From contig NZ_LMEW01000001.1 in the NCBI RefSeq assembly GCF_001426525.1, forward strand, positions 252,978-316,977: DNA of 64,000 bases. The letters are read 5' to 3'. The DNA comes from Massilia sp. Root133 (GTDB lineage Bacteria > Pseudomonadota > Gammaproteobacteria > Burkholderiales > Burkholderiaceae_D). The notes below the pieces were generated by a model. It was not told the origin of the DNA. It ran no database searches and saw only the letters and a program-made list of their open reading frames with translations. Of the stretch, positions 37,937 through 49,088 are shown piece by piece; within the stretch, counting starts at the first letter, position 1; each line of letters opens with the position of its first letter. The position numbers and the translations under genes are program-made.

Positions 37937-39702
37937 AGGCCGGCACCAACGGATCCCGCGTCGCCGCCGCCAAGGGCGTAGCATTTTCCAAGAGCCCCGT
38001 GCTGGCCGTGCGCCTGCCGGACTGGCGCTCGCGCGTCGTCCTGTTCGTGCTGTTCGCCGCGTTCCTCGCGCTGGCCGGACGCGCGCTGTGGCTGCAGGGC
38101 GTCTCCAACCGCTTCCTGCAGAAGCAGGGCGCGAGCCGCTACGAGCGCACGCTCGAACTGCCGGCCACGCGCGGCAAGATCTTCGATCGCAACGGCATCG
38201 TGCTCGCGTCGTCGCTGCCGGTGAAGGCCGTGTGGGCGATCCCCGAGGACGTGCTGGATTCCCCGCGGCCCAAGCTGCGCGAACTGGCGCAGCTGCTCGA
38301 CCTGCCGGAAGCCGACCTGCTCAAGAAGCTCGACTCGGACCGCACCTTCGTCTACCTGAAGCGCCAGGTGGAGATGGACGTCATCGCCAAGATCGAAAAG
38401 CTCGGCATCGACGGCATCGACACGCGCAAGGAATACAAGCGCTATTACCCGCAGAACGAGGTGATGGCGCACATCGTCGGCTTCACGAACGTCGAGGACG
38501 CGGGCCAGGAAGGCATCGAACTCGCGCAGCAGAAGAACCTCGTGGGCCAGACGGGCAGCCGGCGCGTGATCAAGGACCGCCTGGGCCGCATCGTCGAGGA
38601 CGTGGGCCTGTCGCGCGAGCCGCATGACGGCAAGGACATCACGCTGTCCGTGGATTCCAAGCTGCAGTACATCGCCTTCAACAGCATCAAGGACGCGGTG
38701 GAGAAGTTCCACGCCAAGGCCGGCGCCGCCGTCGTGCTGGACGTGCACACGGGCGAGGTGCTGGCGTTGGCCAACTGGCCCACGTACAACCCGAACGACC
38801 GCTCGCACCTGACCGGCGAGCAGCTGCGCAACCGCGTCATCACCGATACCTTCGAGCCGGGTTCCACCTTGAAGCCGTTCACCGTCGCGCTGGCGCTGGA
38901 CAAGGGCCTGATCAAGCCGACCACGCTGTTCGACACGGGCAATGGCCGTTACCAGACCGGCGGCCACACGATCCGCGACACGCACCCGCACGGCGTCATC
39001 GACGTCACCACGATCATCCAGAAGTCGTCCAACATCGGCACGACCAAGATCTCCGAGCTGCTGTCGGCCCAGGAGATGTGGGAGATGTTCACCAAGGTCG
39101 GCTTCGGCCAGGCGCCGCGCTACGGTTTCCCGGGCGCCGCGGCCGGCCGCGTGCGTCCCTACAAATCGTGGCCGATCGTCGCCAAGGCCAACATGTCGTT
39201 CGGCCAGGGCATCTCGATGTCGCTGCTGCAGCTGGCGCATGCCTGGCTGATCTTCGCGCGCGACGGCGACGTCATCCCGCTGTCGTTCCAGAAGGTGACC
39301 GAGAAGCCGGTCGGCCAGCAGATCATCTCGCCGAAGACCGCGGCCCAGGTCCGGACGATGGTGGAATCGGTGGTGAGCCCGCAAGGTACGGCGTCGCAGG
39401 CGCAGGTGGCCGGTTACCGCGTCGGCGGCAAGACCGGCACGGCGCAGAAAGTCATCAACGGCCGCTATTCGCAGACGCACTACGTCGGCAACTTCGTCGG
39501 CATCGCGCCGATGTCGAACCCGCGCTTCGTCATCGCCGTGATGATCGACGATCCGTCCGGACCGTTCCACACCGGCGGCGCGGTCGCGGCGCCGACGTTC
39601 GCGGCGCTGGCCGCGAATGCACTACGGGCCGCCAACGTGCCGCCCGACTCCACGGTCACCGACATCATCATTCCCGAACATCCTCTCGAGGAGAGTAATT
39701 GA
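37933..39702 (+). CDS. ftsI: Septal peptidoglycan transpeptidase FtsI (PBP3)
   Basis: This is a 589-residue class B penicillin-binding protein. A membrane anchor lies at about residues 35-55 (VVLFVLFAAFLALAGRA). The dimerisation domain contains RGKIFDRNG. Transpeptidase motifs are complete: GSTLKPF (Ser nucleophile, SxxK), KSSNIGT (SxN), and GKTGTAQK (KTG). It crosslinks septal peptidoglycan with FtsW. Its TGA shares one base with the murE ATG. Confidence 0.96.
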   Translation: MKAGTNGSRVAAAKGVAFSKSPVLAVRLPDWRSRVVLFVLFAAFLALAGRALWLQGVSNRFLQKQGASRYERTLELPATRGKIFDRNGIVLASSLPVKAVWAIPEDVLDSPRPKLRELAQLLDLPEADLLKKLDSDRTFVYLKRQVEMDVIAKIEKLGIDGIDTRKEYKRYYPQNEVMAHIVGFTNVEDAGQEGIELAQQKNLVGQTGSRRVIKDRLGRIVEDVGLSREPHDGKDITLSVDSKLQYIAFNSIKDAVEKFHAKAGAAVVLDVHTGEVLALANWPTYNPNDRSHLTGEQLRNRVITDTFEPGSTLKPFTVALALDKGLIKPTTLFDTGNGRYQTGGHTIRDTHPHGVIDVTTIIQKSSNIGTTKISELLSAQEMWEMFTKVGFGQAPRYGFPGAAAGRVRPYKSWPIVAKANMSFGQGISMSLLQLAHAWLIFARDGDVIPLSFQKVTEKPVGQQIISPKTAAQVRTMVESVVSPQGTASQAQVAGYRVGGKTGTAQKVINGRYSQTHYVGNFVGIAPMSNPRFVIAVMIDDPSGPFHTGGAVAAPTFAALAANALRAANVPPDSTVTDIIIPEHPLEESN

Positions 39703-41234
39703 TGGCCGAGACGCCGAACATCGTCCAGTGGATTCAGGCCGCCGCCCCAGGCGGCCGTCTCGTTTCCGACTCCCGCCGCGTGCGCAGCGGCGACGTGTTC
39801 TTCGCCTATCCGGGCGAGGCCGCCGACGGCCGCCGTTTCATCCGCTCCGCCATCGAGAACGGCGCCGCCGCCGTCGTGTACGACGGCCGCGATTTCGCCT
39901 GGGATCCCGCGCTGGATGTGCCGCATCTCGCTGCGCAGGACCTGAAAAAGAATGTCGGCCCGATCGCGCACGCGGTCTACGGCACGCCGGATGCGGCCAT
40001 GTTCACCGTCGGCGTCACGGGCACCAACGGCAAGACCTCGTGCGCGTTGTGGACCGCGCAGGCGCTCGCGCATCTTCACGAGACGGCGGCCGTCATCGGC
40101 ACCCTGGGCGTGGGCCTCGTGCGCGGCCGCGCCGAGCCGGAATTCGACGCGACCGGCTACACGACGCCGGACGCCGTGCTGCTGGCGACCGAACTCGCCC
40201 GGCTGCGCGACGCGGGCGCGACGTCGCTCGCGATCGAGGTGTCGTCGATCGGCCTCGTGGAGCACCGCACGGCCGGCATGCACTTTGACGTGGCCGTGTT
40301 CACGAACCTCACGCGCGACCACCTGGACTACCACGGCGACATGGCCGCGTACGAAGCGGCCAAGCGCCAGCTGTTCGACTGGCCGGGCCTGAAAACGGCC
40401 GTCGTCAACCTGGACGACGAAGCGGGCGTGCGCATCGCGCAGCACCTGCGTTGCGCGCGTCCCGAAGTCGCCGTCCTCGGCTACACCTTGCGCGCGGTGC
40501 ACGAACAGCCCGTGCTCGACGGCGTGGCCGTGCTGCGCGCAACTAACCTGCGCAGCCGCCCGAACGGCAGCGAATTCCACATCGAGTCGCCATACGGCAG
40601 CGCGGTCGCGCGCACGCACATGGTCGGCCACTTCAACGCGAGCAACGTGCTGGCTGTGCTGGGCGCGCTGCTGGCGAAAGGCGTCGAATTGCGCGCCGCG
40701 CTCGACGCCGTCGAGGCACTCGTGCCCGCGCCGGGCCGCATGCAGCAACTCGGCGGCCACGATGCGCCGATGGTCGTGATCGACTATGCGCACACGCCGG
40801 ACGCGCTGGACAAGACGCTCGAAGCGCTGCGCCAGGTCGCGCAGGAGCGGGGCGGCCAGCTGTGGTGCGTGTTCGGCTGCGGTGGCGACCGCGATCCGGG
40901 CAAGCGTCCGCAGATGGGCCGCATCTCCCAGATGGCCGAGCACGTGCTCGTGACAAGCGACAATCCGCGCAGCGAAGAGCCGCGCGCGATCATCGAGCAG
41001 ATCGTGGCCGGCATGGACCCGCATCATCCGACGTCGACGCACCAGGCCATCGAGGACCGCGCCGCCGCGATCCTGTCGGCCGTGAAGCATGCCGCCAAGC
41101 CGGACGTGATCCTGCTGGCGGGGAAGGGCCATGAGCCGTACCAGGAAATCAAGGGCCGGAAGATTCCGTTTTCCGATGCCGACCACGCCGCGCTGGCGCT
41201 GACCGCGCGGCTCACCATGATGAGGACTGTCTGA
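39702..41234 (+). CDS. murE: UDP-MurNAc-L-Ala-D-Glu:meso-DAP ligase MurE
   Basis: This is a 510-residue Mur ligase adding the third stem residue. The P-loop is VTGTNGKTSCALW, the middle-domain His motif is GHFNASNVLAV, and the C-terminal DNPRSEEP is the meso-diaminopimelate selector, so DAP and not lysine is predicted. ATG 39702 is used. A TTG three bases earlier is in frame but lies within the ftsI stop region. It abuts murF by one base. Confidence 0.96.
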   Translation: MAETPNIVQWIQAAAPGGRLVSDSRRVRSGDVFFAYPGEAADGRRFIRSAIENGAAAVVYDGRDFAWDPALDVPHLAAQDLKKNVGPIAHAVYGTPDAAMFTVGVTGTNGKTSCALWTAQALAHLHETAAVIGTLGVGLVRGRAEPEFDATGYTTPDAVLLATELARLRDAGATSLAIEVSSIGLVEHRTAGMHFDVAVFTNLTRDHLDYHGDMAAYEAAKRQLFDWPGLKTAVVNLDDEAGVRIAQHLRCARPEVAVLGYTLRAVHEQPVLDGVAVLRATNLRSRPNGSEFHIESPYGSAVARTHMVGHFNASNVLAVLGALLAKGVELRAALDAVEALVPAPGRMQQLGGHDAPMVVIDYAHTPDALDKTLEALRQVAQERGGQLWCVFGCGGDRDPGKRPQMGRISQMAEHVLVTSDNPRSEEPRAIIEQIVAGMDPHHPTSTHQAIEDRAAAILSAVKHAAKPDVILLAGKGHEPYQEIKGRKIPFSDADHAALALTARLTMMRTV

Positions 41235-42700
41235 TGATTCGTGGCTCGCTCGAGCAAGTGCTGGCATCGATCGAAGGCGCGCGCGTCACGCGCGACGCGT
41301 ACTTCCAGGGTGTGTCGACCGACAGCCGGCAGGTGATGCCGGGGTCGCTGTTCGTCGCCCTGCGCGGCGACCGCTTCGATGCGCACGACTTCCTCGGCCA
41401 GCTGGTCGACAAGCCCGTCGCCGCCGTCGTCGTCGAAAAGCTCCCCGACCACTATCCGCTGCCGGCCATCGTCGTGCCGGACACGCTCGTCGCGCTGGGC
41501 CGCATCGGCAACTTCTGGCGCCGCCGCTTCGCCATTCCCGTCATCGGCGTCACCGGCAGCAACGGCAAGACGACGGTCAAGGAAATGATCTCGTCCATCC
41601 TCGTCGCCGCCTTCGGCGCGGAGGGCCGCCTGGCCACGCAGGGCAACCTGAATAACGAGATCGGCGTGCCGCTGACGGTGACGCGCCTGACGGACGCGCA
41701 CAAGGCCGCCGTCGTGGAACTGGGCATGAACCACCCGGGCGAGATCGCGCGCCTGGCCGCCATCGCCGAGCCGACCGTCGCCCTCGTCAACAACGCGCAG
41801 CGCGAGCACCAGGAATTCATGCACACCGTGGAAGCGGTGGCGCGCGAGAACGGCGCCGTGCTGCAGGCGCTGCCGGCGGACGGCGTGGCCGTGTTCCCGG
41901 GCGATGATGAATACACCGACCTGTGGCGCGGCCTGGCGGGCGAGCGTGAAGTGCTGACGTTCGGCCTGACCGACGATTGCGATGTGCGCGCGACGTACAC
42001 GACGACAGATTTCGGCAGCGAACTCAAAGTTACGTCGTTCCCGCGGAAGCGGGAACCCATGCCGGGCGCGCAGGACCAGCAAAATGCGCCTCAACGCGAC
42101 GTCGGCATGGCCCCCCGTTTTCACGGGGGCGACGTGGCTGAGTTCACGATCAAGTTGAACGCCGCCGGCGTCCACAACGTCCGCAACGCGCTGGCCGCCA
42201 CCGCCTGCGCGCTCGCGGCGGGCATCCCCGTCGATGCCGTCGTGCGCGGCCTGGAAACCTTCGCGCCCGTGAGCGGCCGCCTGCAGCGCAAGCAGGCCGC
42301 GAACGGCGCCACGATCATCGACGATACGTATAACGCCAACCCCGACTCAGTGCGCGCCGCCATCGACGTGCTCGCGCAGTACCCGTCGCCGCGCATCCTC
42401 GTGCTGGGCGACATGGGCGAGGTTGGCACGCAAGGACCTGAGTTTCACCAGGAAATCGGTGCGTATGCCGCAAGTCGCGGCATCGACACCGTGCTCGCGA
42501 CCGGCGAACTGGCTCGCCACATGACCGGATCGGGAGCGCAACACCACGAGCAGTTCGACGAATTATTGGCAGCACTGGATCAAAAACTGGGCAGCAAATC
42601 TGACGCAACTGTGTTGGTGAAGGGCTCGCGCTTCATGAAGATGGAACGCGTGGTCCAACACCTGACCGCATCAACCAACACCGGCAAGGAAGCCCACTAG
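41234..42700 (+). CDS. murF: UDP-MurNAc-tripeptide:D-Ala-D-Ala ligase MurF, with a repeat-derived insertion
   Basis: This is a 488-residue Mur ligase. The P-loop is [13 protein letters not shown], and [11 protein letters not shown] and [12 protein letters not shown] are MurF hallmarks. The protein is about 30 residues longer than usual because a 102-bp palindromic repeat (42033-42134) sits in frame at residues 267-300. It adds a [13 protein letters not shown]...RFHGGD segment in a loop just before the [14 protein letters not shown] motif. No frameshift or stop results, so the enzyme is presumably functional, as it is essential and flanked by intact dcw genes. Confidence 0.95.
   Translation: MIRGSLEQVLASIEGARVTRDAYFQGVSTDSRQVMPGSLFVALRGDRFDAHDFLGQLVDKPVAAVVVEKLPDHYPLPAIVVPDTLVALGRIGNFWRRRFAIPVIGVTGSNGKTTVKEMISSILVAAFGAEGRLATQGNLNNEIGVPLTVTRLTDAHKAAVVELGMNHPGEIARLAAIAEPTVALVNNAQREHQEFMHTVEAVARENGAVLQALPADGVAVFPGDDEYTDLWRGLAGEREVLTFGLTDDCDVRATYTTTDFGSELKVTSFPRKREPMPGAQDQQNAPQRDVGMAPRFHGGDVAEFTIKLNAAGVHNVRNALAATACALAAGIPVDAVVRGLETFAPVSGRLQRKQAANGATIIDDTYNANPDSVRAAIDVLAQYPSPRILVLGDMGEVGTQGPEFHQEIGAYAASRGIDTVLATGELARHMTGSGAQHHEQFDELLAALDQKLGSKSDATVLVKGSRFMKMERVVQHLTASTNTGKEAH
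42033..42134. repeat. 102-bp palindromic repeat inside murF
   Basis: The element begins CGTCGTTCCCGC, forms a hairpin with GCGGGAAC, and ends with CCCCCGTTTTCACGGGGG followed by CGACG. Its ends are inverted copies (CGTCG/CGACG). Length 102 is divisible by three, which keeps murF open. The same plan recurs at 56624-56725 (also 102 bp) and 63390-63475. Confidence 0.8.
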
Positions 42701-42704
42701 ACTT

Positions 42705-43874
42705 ATGCTGCTTTGGCTCGCACAATATTTTCAGGACTATCTCGGTCCGCTGCGCGTTTTTAACTACATCACGTTCCGCGCCGTCTTCGCGACCATCACC
42801 GCGATCAGCATCGGCATGCTGTGCGGTCCGGCCGTGATCCGCAAGCTCACCGAGATGAAGGTCGGCCAGGCCGTACGCACCTACGGTCCGCAGACGCACC
42901 TGTCCAAGCACGGCACCCCGACCATGGGCGGCGTGCTCGTGCTGATCGCGATCGGCGTCTCGACGCTGCTGTGGTGCGACCTCTCGAACCGCCTGATCTG
43001 GCCAGTCCTCGTCGTCACGCTGGGCTTCGGCGCCATCGGCTGGGTCGACGATTACCGCAAGGTCGTCTACAAGGACCCCGAGGGCATGCGCTCGGGCGAA
43101 AAATACTTCTGGATGTCGCTGATCGGCATCACCTCGTCGCTGTACCTCGCGTTCTCCGTGTCGGCCGCGACGCCGTGGGAAGTGTGGCAGCTGTTCTTCG
43201 CATGGGTGCAGTCCGGCTTCTCGATGGACCTGCCGCCGAAGGCCGACCTGATCGTCCCGTTCTTCAAGACCATCAGCTATCCGCTGGGCGTGTGGGGCTT
43301 CATCGCGCTCACGTACTGCGTGATCGTGGGTGCCTCCAACGCCGTCAATTTCACCGATGGCCTCGACGGCCTCGCCATCATGCCGACCGTGATGGTCGGC
43401 GGCGCGCTGGGCCTGTTCGCTTATCTCACCGGTAACGCGACGTATTCGAAATACCTGTTCATCCCGCACATCCCGGGCGCCGGCGAACTGCTGATCTTCT
43501 GCGGCGCGATGGCGGGCGCGGGCCTGGCTTTCCTCTGGTATAACGCGCACCCCGCGCAGATGTTCATGGGCGACGTGGGCGCGCTGGCGCTGGGCGGCGC
43601 GCTCGGCACCATCGCCGTCATCGTGCGCCAGGAGATCGTCCTGTTCATCATGGGCGGCGTGTTCGTGGCCGAGACGCTGTCCGTGATCATCCAGGTCAGC
43701 TGGTTCAAGTACACCAAGAAGCGCTATGGCACTGGGCGCCGCGTGTTCCTCATGGCGCCGCTGCACCACCATTTCGAACAGAAGGGCTGGAAGGAGACCA
43801 AGGTCGTCGTGCGGTTCTGGATCGTGACGATGATTCTGGTCCTCGTCGGTTTCTCCACCCTCAAACTGCGCTGA
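42705..43874 (+). CDS. mraY: Phospho-MurNAc-pentapeptide transferase MraY
   Basis: This is a 389-residue membrane enzyme that transfers phospho-MurNAc-pentapeptide to undecaprenyl phosphate, making lipid I. It has about ten helices. Conserved cytoplasmic loops carry [18 protein letters not shown] (Mg-binding Asp pair), [21 protein letters not shown] and [12 protein letters not shown]. It starts 4 nt after murF. Confidence 0.96.
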   Translation: MLLWLAQYFQDYLGPLRVFNYITFRAVFATITAISIGMLCGPAVIRKLTEMKVGQAVRTYGPQTHLSKHGTPTMGGVLVLIAIGVSTLLWCDLSNRLIWPVLVVTLGFGAIGWVDDYRKVVYKDPEGMRSGEKYFWMSLIGITSSLYLAFSVSAATPWEVWQLFFAWVQSGFSMDLPPKADLIVPFFKTISYPLGVWGFIALTYCVIVGASNAVNFTDGLDGLAIMPTVMVGGALGLFAYLTGNATYSKYLFIPHIPGAGELLIFCGAMAGAGLAFLWYNAHPAQMFMGDVGALALGGALGTIAVIVRQEIVLFIMGGVFVAETLSVIIQVSWFKYTKKRYGTGRRVFLMAPLHHHFEQKGWKETKVVVRFWIVTMILVLVGFSTLKLR

Positions 43875-43889
43875 TAACGGGTAACCGAG

Positions 43890-45386
43890 ATGAACTACGA
43901 CGGCAAAACCGCACTGGTACTGGGACTCGGCGAATCGGGCCTGGCGATCGCGCTGTGGCTCGCGCGCTGCGGCGCGCGCGTGCGCGTGGCCGACACGCGC
44001 GCCGAACCCGCGCGCCTGCCCGCGCTGCGCGCTGCGGTGTCGGATGCGGACTTCGTCGCCGGCCCGTTCGCCGCGAACCTGCTGGACGGCGTGGACTTCG
44101 TCGCCGTCAGCCCGGGCCTCGCCCCGAACCGCGAACTGGCCGAGATCGCGCCTGCCGCCGCCGCACGCCATGTGCCGCTGTGGGGTGAGATCGAGTTGTT
44201 CGCGCAGGCGCTGTCGGCGCTGAAGGCGGACCGGAACTACGCGCCGAAGGTCATCGCCATCACGGGCACCAACGGCAAGACGACGGTGACGAGCCTCACC
44301 GGTCTGCTGTGCCGCCGCGCCGGTCTCACGACTAAGGTCGCAGGCAACATCAGCCCCGCCGCGCTGGACGTGCTGCGCGAAGTGCTTGATGCGGATGCGC
44401 TCCCGCAGGCCTGGGTACTGGAACTCTCCAGCTTCCAGCTGCACACGACGTACAGCCTGAACCCGGACGCGGCGACGGTCCTGAACATCACGCAGGACCA
44501 CCTCGACTGGCACGGCAGCATGGCCGCCTACGCCGCCGACAAGGCCCGCATCTTCGGCGCCGACACCGTCCGTGTGCTGAACCGCGACGACAGCGTCGTG
44601 ATGGGCATGACGGCGCCGGGCGCGACGATCACCACGTTCGGCACGGGCGAACCGGATGCGCCGGGCAGCTTCGGCCTCGTGAACGAGCGCGGCGTGCTGT
44701 GGCTTGCGAATGCGAATCCGGGTGAAGAACCCGAGAAGAAGAAAAAGAAGAACGAGCCGGTAGAGCCGATCGACGTGATCGTCAATCGATTGATGCCGGC
44801 CGACGCGCTGCGCATCCGCGGGCTGCACAACGCTTCCAACGCACTGGCCGCGCTCGCGCTGTGCCGCGCTTGTGGCCTGCCGCTGGCGCCGCTGCTGCAC
44901 GGCCTGCGCGACTACCAGGGCGAGCCGCACCGCGTCGAACTGGTCACCAGCATCGACAACGTGGAGTACTACGACGACTCCAAGGGCACGAACGTGGGCG
45001 CCACCGTCGCCGCGCTGGAGGGTCTCGGTAAAACGTTCGGCGAGACGGACCGCCAGATCCTGCTCATCGCGGGCGGCGACGGCAAGGGCCAGGATTTCAG
45101 CCCGCTGGCCGGCCCGTGCGCGCGCTACGTGCGCGCCGTGCTGCTGATCGGCCGCGACGGCCCCGCCATCGGCGCCGCATTGGCCTCCACCGGCGTGCCG
45201 TGCTTCGGCCTGCCGGGATTGCCGGAAGCCGTGCGCCGCGCGAGCGGTCTGGCGAAATCCGGTGACGTCGTGCTGCTGTCGCCCGCGTGCGCGAGCCTGG
45301 ACATGTTCACGAACTACGCGCACCGCGCCCAGGTCTTCGTCGACGCCGTGCGCGACATCGCGCTCGAGAAGGGACAGGAGCTCTGA
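43890..45386 (+). CDS. murD: UDP-MurNAc-L-Ala:D-Glu ligase MurD
   Basis: This is a 498-residue Mur ligase adding D-glutamate. The N-terminal Rossmann part is [15 protein letters not shown], the P-loop is [13 protein letters not shown], and later conserved parts are [12 protein letters not shown] and [11 protein letters not shown]. It is about 50-60 residues longer than E. coli MurD. Part of the extra length is a Lys/Glu-rich insert ([15 protein letters not shown], 44721-44768) before the [11 protein letters not shown] motif. The stop overlaps the ftsW ATG by one base. Confidence 0.95.
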   Translation: MNYDGKTALVLGLGESGLAIALWLARCGARVRVADTRAEPARLPALRAAVSDADFVAGPFAANLLDGVDFVAVSPGLAPNRELAEIAPAAAARHVPLWGEIELFAQALSALKADRNYAPKVIAITGTNGKTTVTSLTGLLCRRAGLTTKVAGNISPAALDVLREVLDADALPQAWVLELSSFQLHTTYSLNPDAATVLNITQDHLDWHGSMAAYAADKARIFGADTVRVLNRDDSVVMGMTAPGATITTFGTGEPDAPGSFGLVNERGVLWLANANPGEEPEKKKKKNEPVEPIDVIVNRLMPADALRIRGLHNASNALAALALCRACGLPLAPLLHGLRDYQGEPHRVELVTSIDNVEYYDDSKGTNVGATVAALEGLGKTFGETDRQILLIAGGDGKGQDFSPLAGPCARYVRAVLLIGRDGPAIGAALASTGVPCFGLPGLPEAVRRASGLAKSGDVVLLSPACASLDMFTNYAHRAQVFVDAVRDIALEKGQEL

Positions 45387-46603
45387 TGGCTTTCCAGATT
45401 CCCTTCAAGTTCGGCGGCAGCTCGAGCGACGCGACCATCGCGACGCGCGCACGCCCGTCGCGCATGATGGAATACGACCAGCCGCTCGTGTGGGTCGTGC
45501 TGCTGCTGATGCTGTTCGGGATGGTGATGGTGTACTCGGCGTCGATCGCGCTGCCGGACTCGCCCAAGTTCGCCTACCTCGCCGGCAAGAACAACTACTT
45601 CCTGGTGCGCCAGGCCATGTTCATCGTGATCTCGATGGTGACGGGCCTGTTCGTCTTCCGTATTCCCGTCGCGACGTGGCAGCGCTTCGCGCCGCTGATG
45701 TTCGTCGCCACGCTGGTCCTGCTGGCGCTCGTGCTGATCCCCGGCGTCGGCGTCGTCGTCAACGGCGCGCGCCGCTGGCTGTCGCTGAAGATCTTCAATT
45801 TGCAGCCGTCCGAGATCATGAAGGTGGTGTCCGTGCTGTACGCGGCCGACTTCACGGTGCGCAAGCAGCAGTACATGCACAAGCTGACAAAGGGCTTCAT
45901 GCCGATGGCCGCCGCGATGGCGCTCGTCGGCGCGCTGCTGATGCTGGAACCCGACCTCGGCGCGTTCGGCGTCGTCGTCTGCATCTCGATGGGCATCCTG
46001 TTTCTCGGCGGCTTCAACATGATCTGGTTCGGCGGCATCGGCGCCGTGCTGGTACTCGTGTTCTCGACCATCATCGCGCTGTCGCCGTTCCGCCGCGCGC
46101 GTATGTTCGCGTACATGAACCCGTGGGAAGAGGGCAATGCGCTGGACAAGGCGTACCAGCTGACGCACTCGCTGATCGCATTCGGCCGCGGCGAGTTCTT
46201 CGGCGTGGGCCTGGGCGGTTCCGTCGAAAAGCTGCACTACCTGCCGGAAGCGCACACCGACTTCATCATGGCCGTCATCGGCGAGGAGCTGGGTCTCGTC
46301 GGCGTGCTCGTCGTGATCGGCCTGTTCTACTGGCTCGTCAAGCGCGCGTTCGACATCGGCCGCCAGGCCATCGCGCTGGAACAGCACTTCGCCGGCCTCA
46401 CCGCGAAAGGCATCGGTATCTGGATCGGCGTGCAGGTGTTCATCAACATGGGCGTGAACCTGGGCCTGCTGCCCACCAAGGGCCTGACGTTGCCGCTGAT
46501 GAGCTATGGCGGTTCCGGCGTGCTGTTCAACTGCGTCGGTCTCGCGATCCTGCTGCGGATCGACTACGAGAACCGGGTCAGGATGCGGGGAGGCCGCCAG
46601 TGA
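45386..46603 (+). CDS. ftsW: Septal peptidoglycan glycosyltransferase FtsW
   Basis: This is a 405-residue SEDS-family polymerase with about ten membrane helices that partners FtsI. After a 30-residue cytoplasmic start come helix 1 ([14 protein letters not shown]), [26 protein letters not shown], and the C-terminal [16 protein letters not shown] 45386 shares a base with the murD stop. Confidence 0.95.
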   Translation: MAFQIPFKFGGSSSDATIATRARPSRMMEYDQPLVWVVLLLMLFGMVMVYSASIALPDSPKFAYLAGKNNYFLVRQAMFIVISMVTGLFVFRIPVATWQRFAPLMFVATLVLLALVLIPGVGVVVNGARRWLSLKIFNLQPSEIMKVVSVLYAADFTVRKQQYMHKLTKGFMPMAAAMALVGALLMLEPDLGAFGVVVCISMGILFLGGFNMIWFGGIGAVLVLVFSTIIALSPFRRARMFAYMNPWEEGNALDKAYQLTHSLIAFGRGEFFGVGLGGSVEKLHYLPEAHTDFIMAVIGEELGLVGVLVVIGLFYWLVKRAFDIGRQAIALEQHFAGLTAKGIGIWIGVQVFINMGVNLGLLPTKGLTLPLMSYGGSGVLFNCVGLAILLRIDYENRVRMRGGRQ

Positions 46604-47694
46604 GTGAGCAAATGAGGAAACGCTTGATGATCATGGCCGCCGGCACCGGTGGCCACATCTTCCCCGGCATCGCCATCGCCCAATCGATGCGCGAGCGCGG
46701 CTGGGAAGTCTCCTGGCTGGGCACGATGTACGGCATGGAAAAGGATATCGTGCCGAAGCACGGCATCCCGATGGACTCGATCGACTTCGCCGGCTTGCGC
46801 GGCAAGGGCCTGGCGCACACGGTGTCGGGCGCATTCAAGCTCGTCGCCAGCTTCGCCTCGTGCCGCAAGTACCTCGCCTTGCGCCGCCCGGACGTCGTGC
46901 TGGGCATGGGCGGCTACGTGACGGTGCCGGGCGGGATGATGGCGCGTTCGCGCGGCATTCCGCTCGCGCTGGTGAACGCGGATGCCGCGCTGCTCCTGTC
47001 GAACAAGACGCTGACGCCGCTCGCGCAGCGCGTGCTGTTCGGCTTCCCGGCCGATTTCGGCAAGGCGGCGGGTAAAGCGGTCGTCACCGGCAACCCGGTG
47101 CGCAAGGAAATCCTCGAGATGCCGTCGCCGGGCCACCGCTTCGCCGGCCGCACCGGTCCGCTGAACATCCTCGTCGTGGGCGGCAGCCTCGGTGCGAAGG
47201 TGCTCAACGACAGCGTGCCGGCCGCGCTGGCGCTGATCCCGGAAGGCCTGCGCCCGACCGTGACCCACCAGTCGGGCAAGAAAAACATCGATGCGCTGCG
47301 CGCCGCGTACGCGCAGGCGGGCGTGCAGGCGAACGTCGTCGACTTCATCGACGACATGGCGGCGGAATACGCGAACGCGGACCTCGTGATCTGCCGCGCC
47401 GGTGCGATCACCGTGTCGGAACTGACGGCGGCCGGTGTCGCGAGCGTGCTCGTGCCGTTCGTCGCCAGCACGACGAGTCACCAGCGCGACAACGCGGCCT
47501 GGATGGCGGGGCAGAAGGCGGCGGTGCACCTGCCGCAAGGCGAACTGAATCCGCAGCAGCTGGCAAGGCTGCTGCAAACCACCACGCGCGACGACTGCCT
47601 GGCGATGGCCGAGGCGGCGCAGGCCGTGGGACGGCGCGACGCCAATGCGGAGATCGCGCGCGTACTTGAAGAACTGGCGAACGGCGGACAATGA
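46600..47694 (+). CDS. murG: UDP-GlcNAc transferase MurG
   Basis: This is a 364-residue GT28 enzyme that converts lipid I to lipid II at the inner membrane face. The N-terminal [11 protein letters not shown] is the G-loop, [10 protein letters not shown] follows, then [12 protein letters not shown] and [18 protein letters not shown] 46600 is preferred: a strong GGGGAGG lies six bases before it and it overlaps the ftsW stop. ATG 46612 is the alternative and lacks a clear site. Confidence 0.95.
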   Translation: MSEQMRKRLMIMAAGTGGHIFPGIAIAQSMRERGWEVSWLGTMYGMEKDIVPKHGIPMDSIDFAGLRGKGLAHTVSGAFKLVASFASCRKYLALRRPDVVLGMGGYVTVPGGMMARSRGIPLALVNADAALLLSNKTLTPLAQRVLFGFPADFGKAAGKAVVTGNPVRKEILEMPSPGHRFAGRTGPLNILVVGGSLGAKVLNDSVPAALALIPEGLRPTVTHQSGKKNIDALRAAYAQAGVQANVVDFIDDMAAEYANADLVICRAGAITVSELTAAGVASVLVPFVASTTSHQRDNAAWMAGQKAAVHLPQGELNPQQLARLLQTTTRDDCLAMAEAAQAVGRRDANAEIARVLEELANGGQ

Positions 47695-49088
47695 AACACA
47701 AGATCAAACACATTCACTTCGTCGGCATCGGCGGCAGCGGCATGAGCGGCATCGCGGAAGTGCTGCTGAACCTCGGCTATAAAGTGTCGGGCTCGGACCT
47801 CGCGTCGAACGCGGCCAGCCAGCGCCTGCAGCAGCTGGGCGCCGACGTGCGCATCGGCCACGCGGCGGACAACATCGCCGGCGCGGACGCCGTCGTCACC
47901 TCGACCGCCGTCAACGAAGCGAATCCCGAAGTCGTCGCCGCGCGCGCCGCGAAAGTCCCCATCGTCCCGCGCGCGATCATGCTGGGTGAGCTGATGCGCC
48001 TGAAGCGCGGCATCGCGATCGCCGGCACGCATGGCAAGACGACGACGACGAGTCTCGTCGCCTCCGTGCTCGCGCAGGGCGGCCTCGATCCGACGTTCGT
48101 CATCGGCGGGCGCCTGAACAGCGCCGGCGCCAACGCGAAGCTGGGCACGGGCGACTACATCGTGGCCGAGGCGGACGAATCGGATGCGTCCTTCCTGAAC
48201 CTGTCGCCGATGATCGAGGTGATCACGAACATCGACGCCGACCACATGGACACGTACGAGCACGACTTCGAGAAGCTGAAGGGCGCGTTCGTCAACTTCA
48301 CGCACCGCCTGCCGTTCTACGGCCGCGCCATGATGTGCATCGACGACGCGAACGTGCGCGCGATCCTGCCTCAGGTAACGAAACCGGTGACGACCTACGG
48401 CTTCTCGGAAGACGCCGAAGTGCGCGCCCTGAACGCGCGCGCCCAGGGCATCCAGATGCATTTCACGGTGCGCCAGCAGGGCTATCCGGACAAGGACTTC
48501 GTGCTGAACCAGCCGGGCATGCACAACGTGCTGAATGCCTGCTCCGCGATCGCGATCGCGCGCGAGATCGGCGTGCCGGACGAGGCGACGGCGCAGGGCC
48601 TGCGCGAATTCAACGGCGTCGGCCGCCGCTTCACGCGCTACGGCGAGATCGAACTGCCGCAGGGCGGCAGCTTCACGCTCGTCGACGACTATGGCCACCA
48701 CCCGGTGGAAGCCCAGGTCACGCTGGCCGCCGCGCGCGCCGCGTATCCGGGCCGCCGCCTCGTGCTGGCGTTCCAGCCGCACCGCTATAGTCGCACCCGC
48801 GACCTGTTCGAGGACTTCGTCAAGGTGCTGGCCGCGCCGGACTTGCTGCTGCTGGCCGAGGTGTATCCGGCCGGCGAAGCCCCGATCGTGGCGGCGGACG
48901 GCCGCGCGCTCGCGCGTGCGCTGCGCGCGGGGGGCCAGGTCGAACCGATTTTCGTGGAAGCGATCGCCGACATGCCGGCGACGATCCTCAAGGTGGCGCG
49001 CGACGGCGACGTCGTGCTCACCATGGGCGCCGGCTCCATCGGCGGCGTCCCCCATCAACTGACATCGAATCAAAAGGTAACATCGTGA
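47691..49088 (+). CDS. murC: UDP-MurNAc:L-alanine ligase MurC
   Basis: This is a 465-residue Mur ligase starting stem-peptide synthesis. It has [16 protein letters not shown] at the N-terminus, the P-loop [25 protein letters not shown], and [13 protein letters not shown] near residue 330. The start overlaps murG by ATGA and the stop overlaps ddlB likewise. Confidence 0.96.
   Translation: MKHKIKHIHFVGIGGSGMSGIAEVLLNLGYKVSGSDLASNAASQRLQQLGADVRIGHAADNIAGADAVVTSTAVNEANPEVVAARAAKVPIVPRAIMLGELMRLKRGIAIAGTHGKTTTTSLVASVLAQGGLDPTFVIGGRLNSAGANAKLGTGDYIVAEADESDASFLNLSPMIEVITNIDADHMDTYEHDFEKLKGAFVNFTHRLPFYGRAMMCIDDANVRAILPQVTKPVTTYGFSEDAEVRALNARAQGIQMHFTVRQQGYPDKDFVLNQPGMHNVLNACSAIAIAREIGVPDEATAQGLREFNGVGRRFTRYGEIELPQGGSFTLVDDYGHHPVEAQVTLAAARAAYPGRRLVLAFQPHRYSRTRDLFEDFVKVLAAPDLLLLAEVYPAGEAPIVAADGRALARALRAGGQVEPIFVEAIADMPATILKVARDGDVVLTMGAGSIGGVPHQLTSNQKVTS

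Noticed and set aside
42033-42134. Frameshift or misassembly as the cause of the murF extra segment
   Set aside because: The insertion is exactly 102 bp, keeps the frame, and has the same end structure as a second independent copy.
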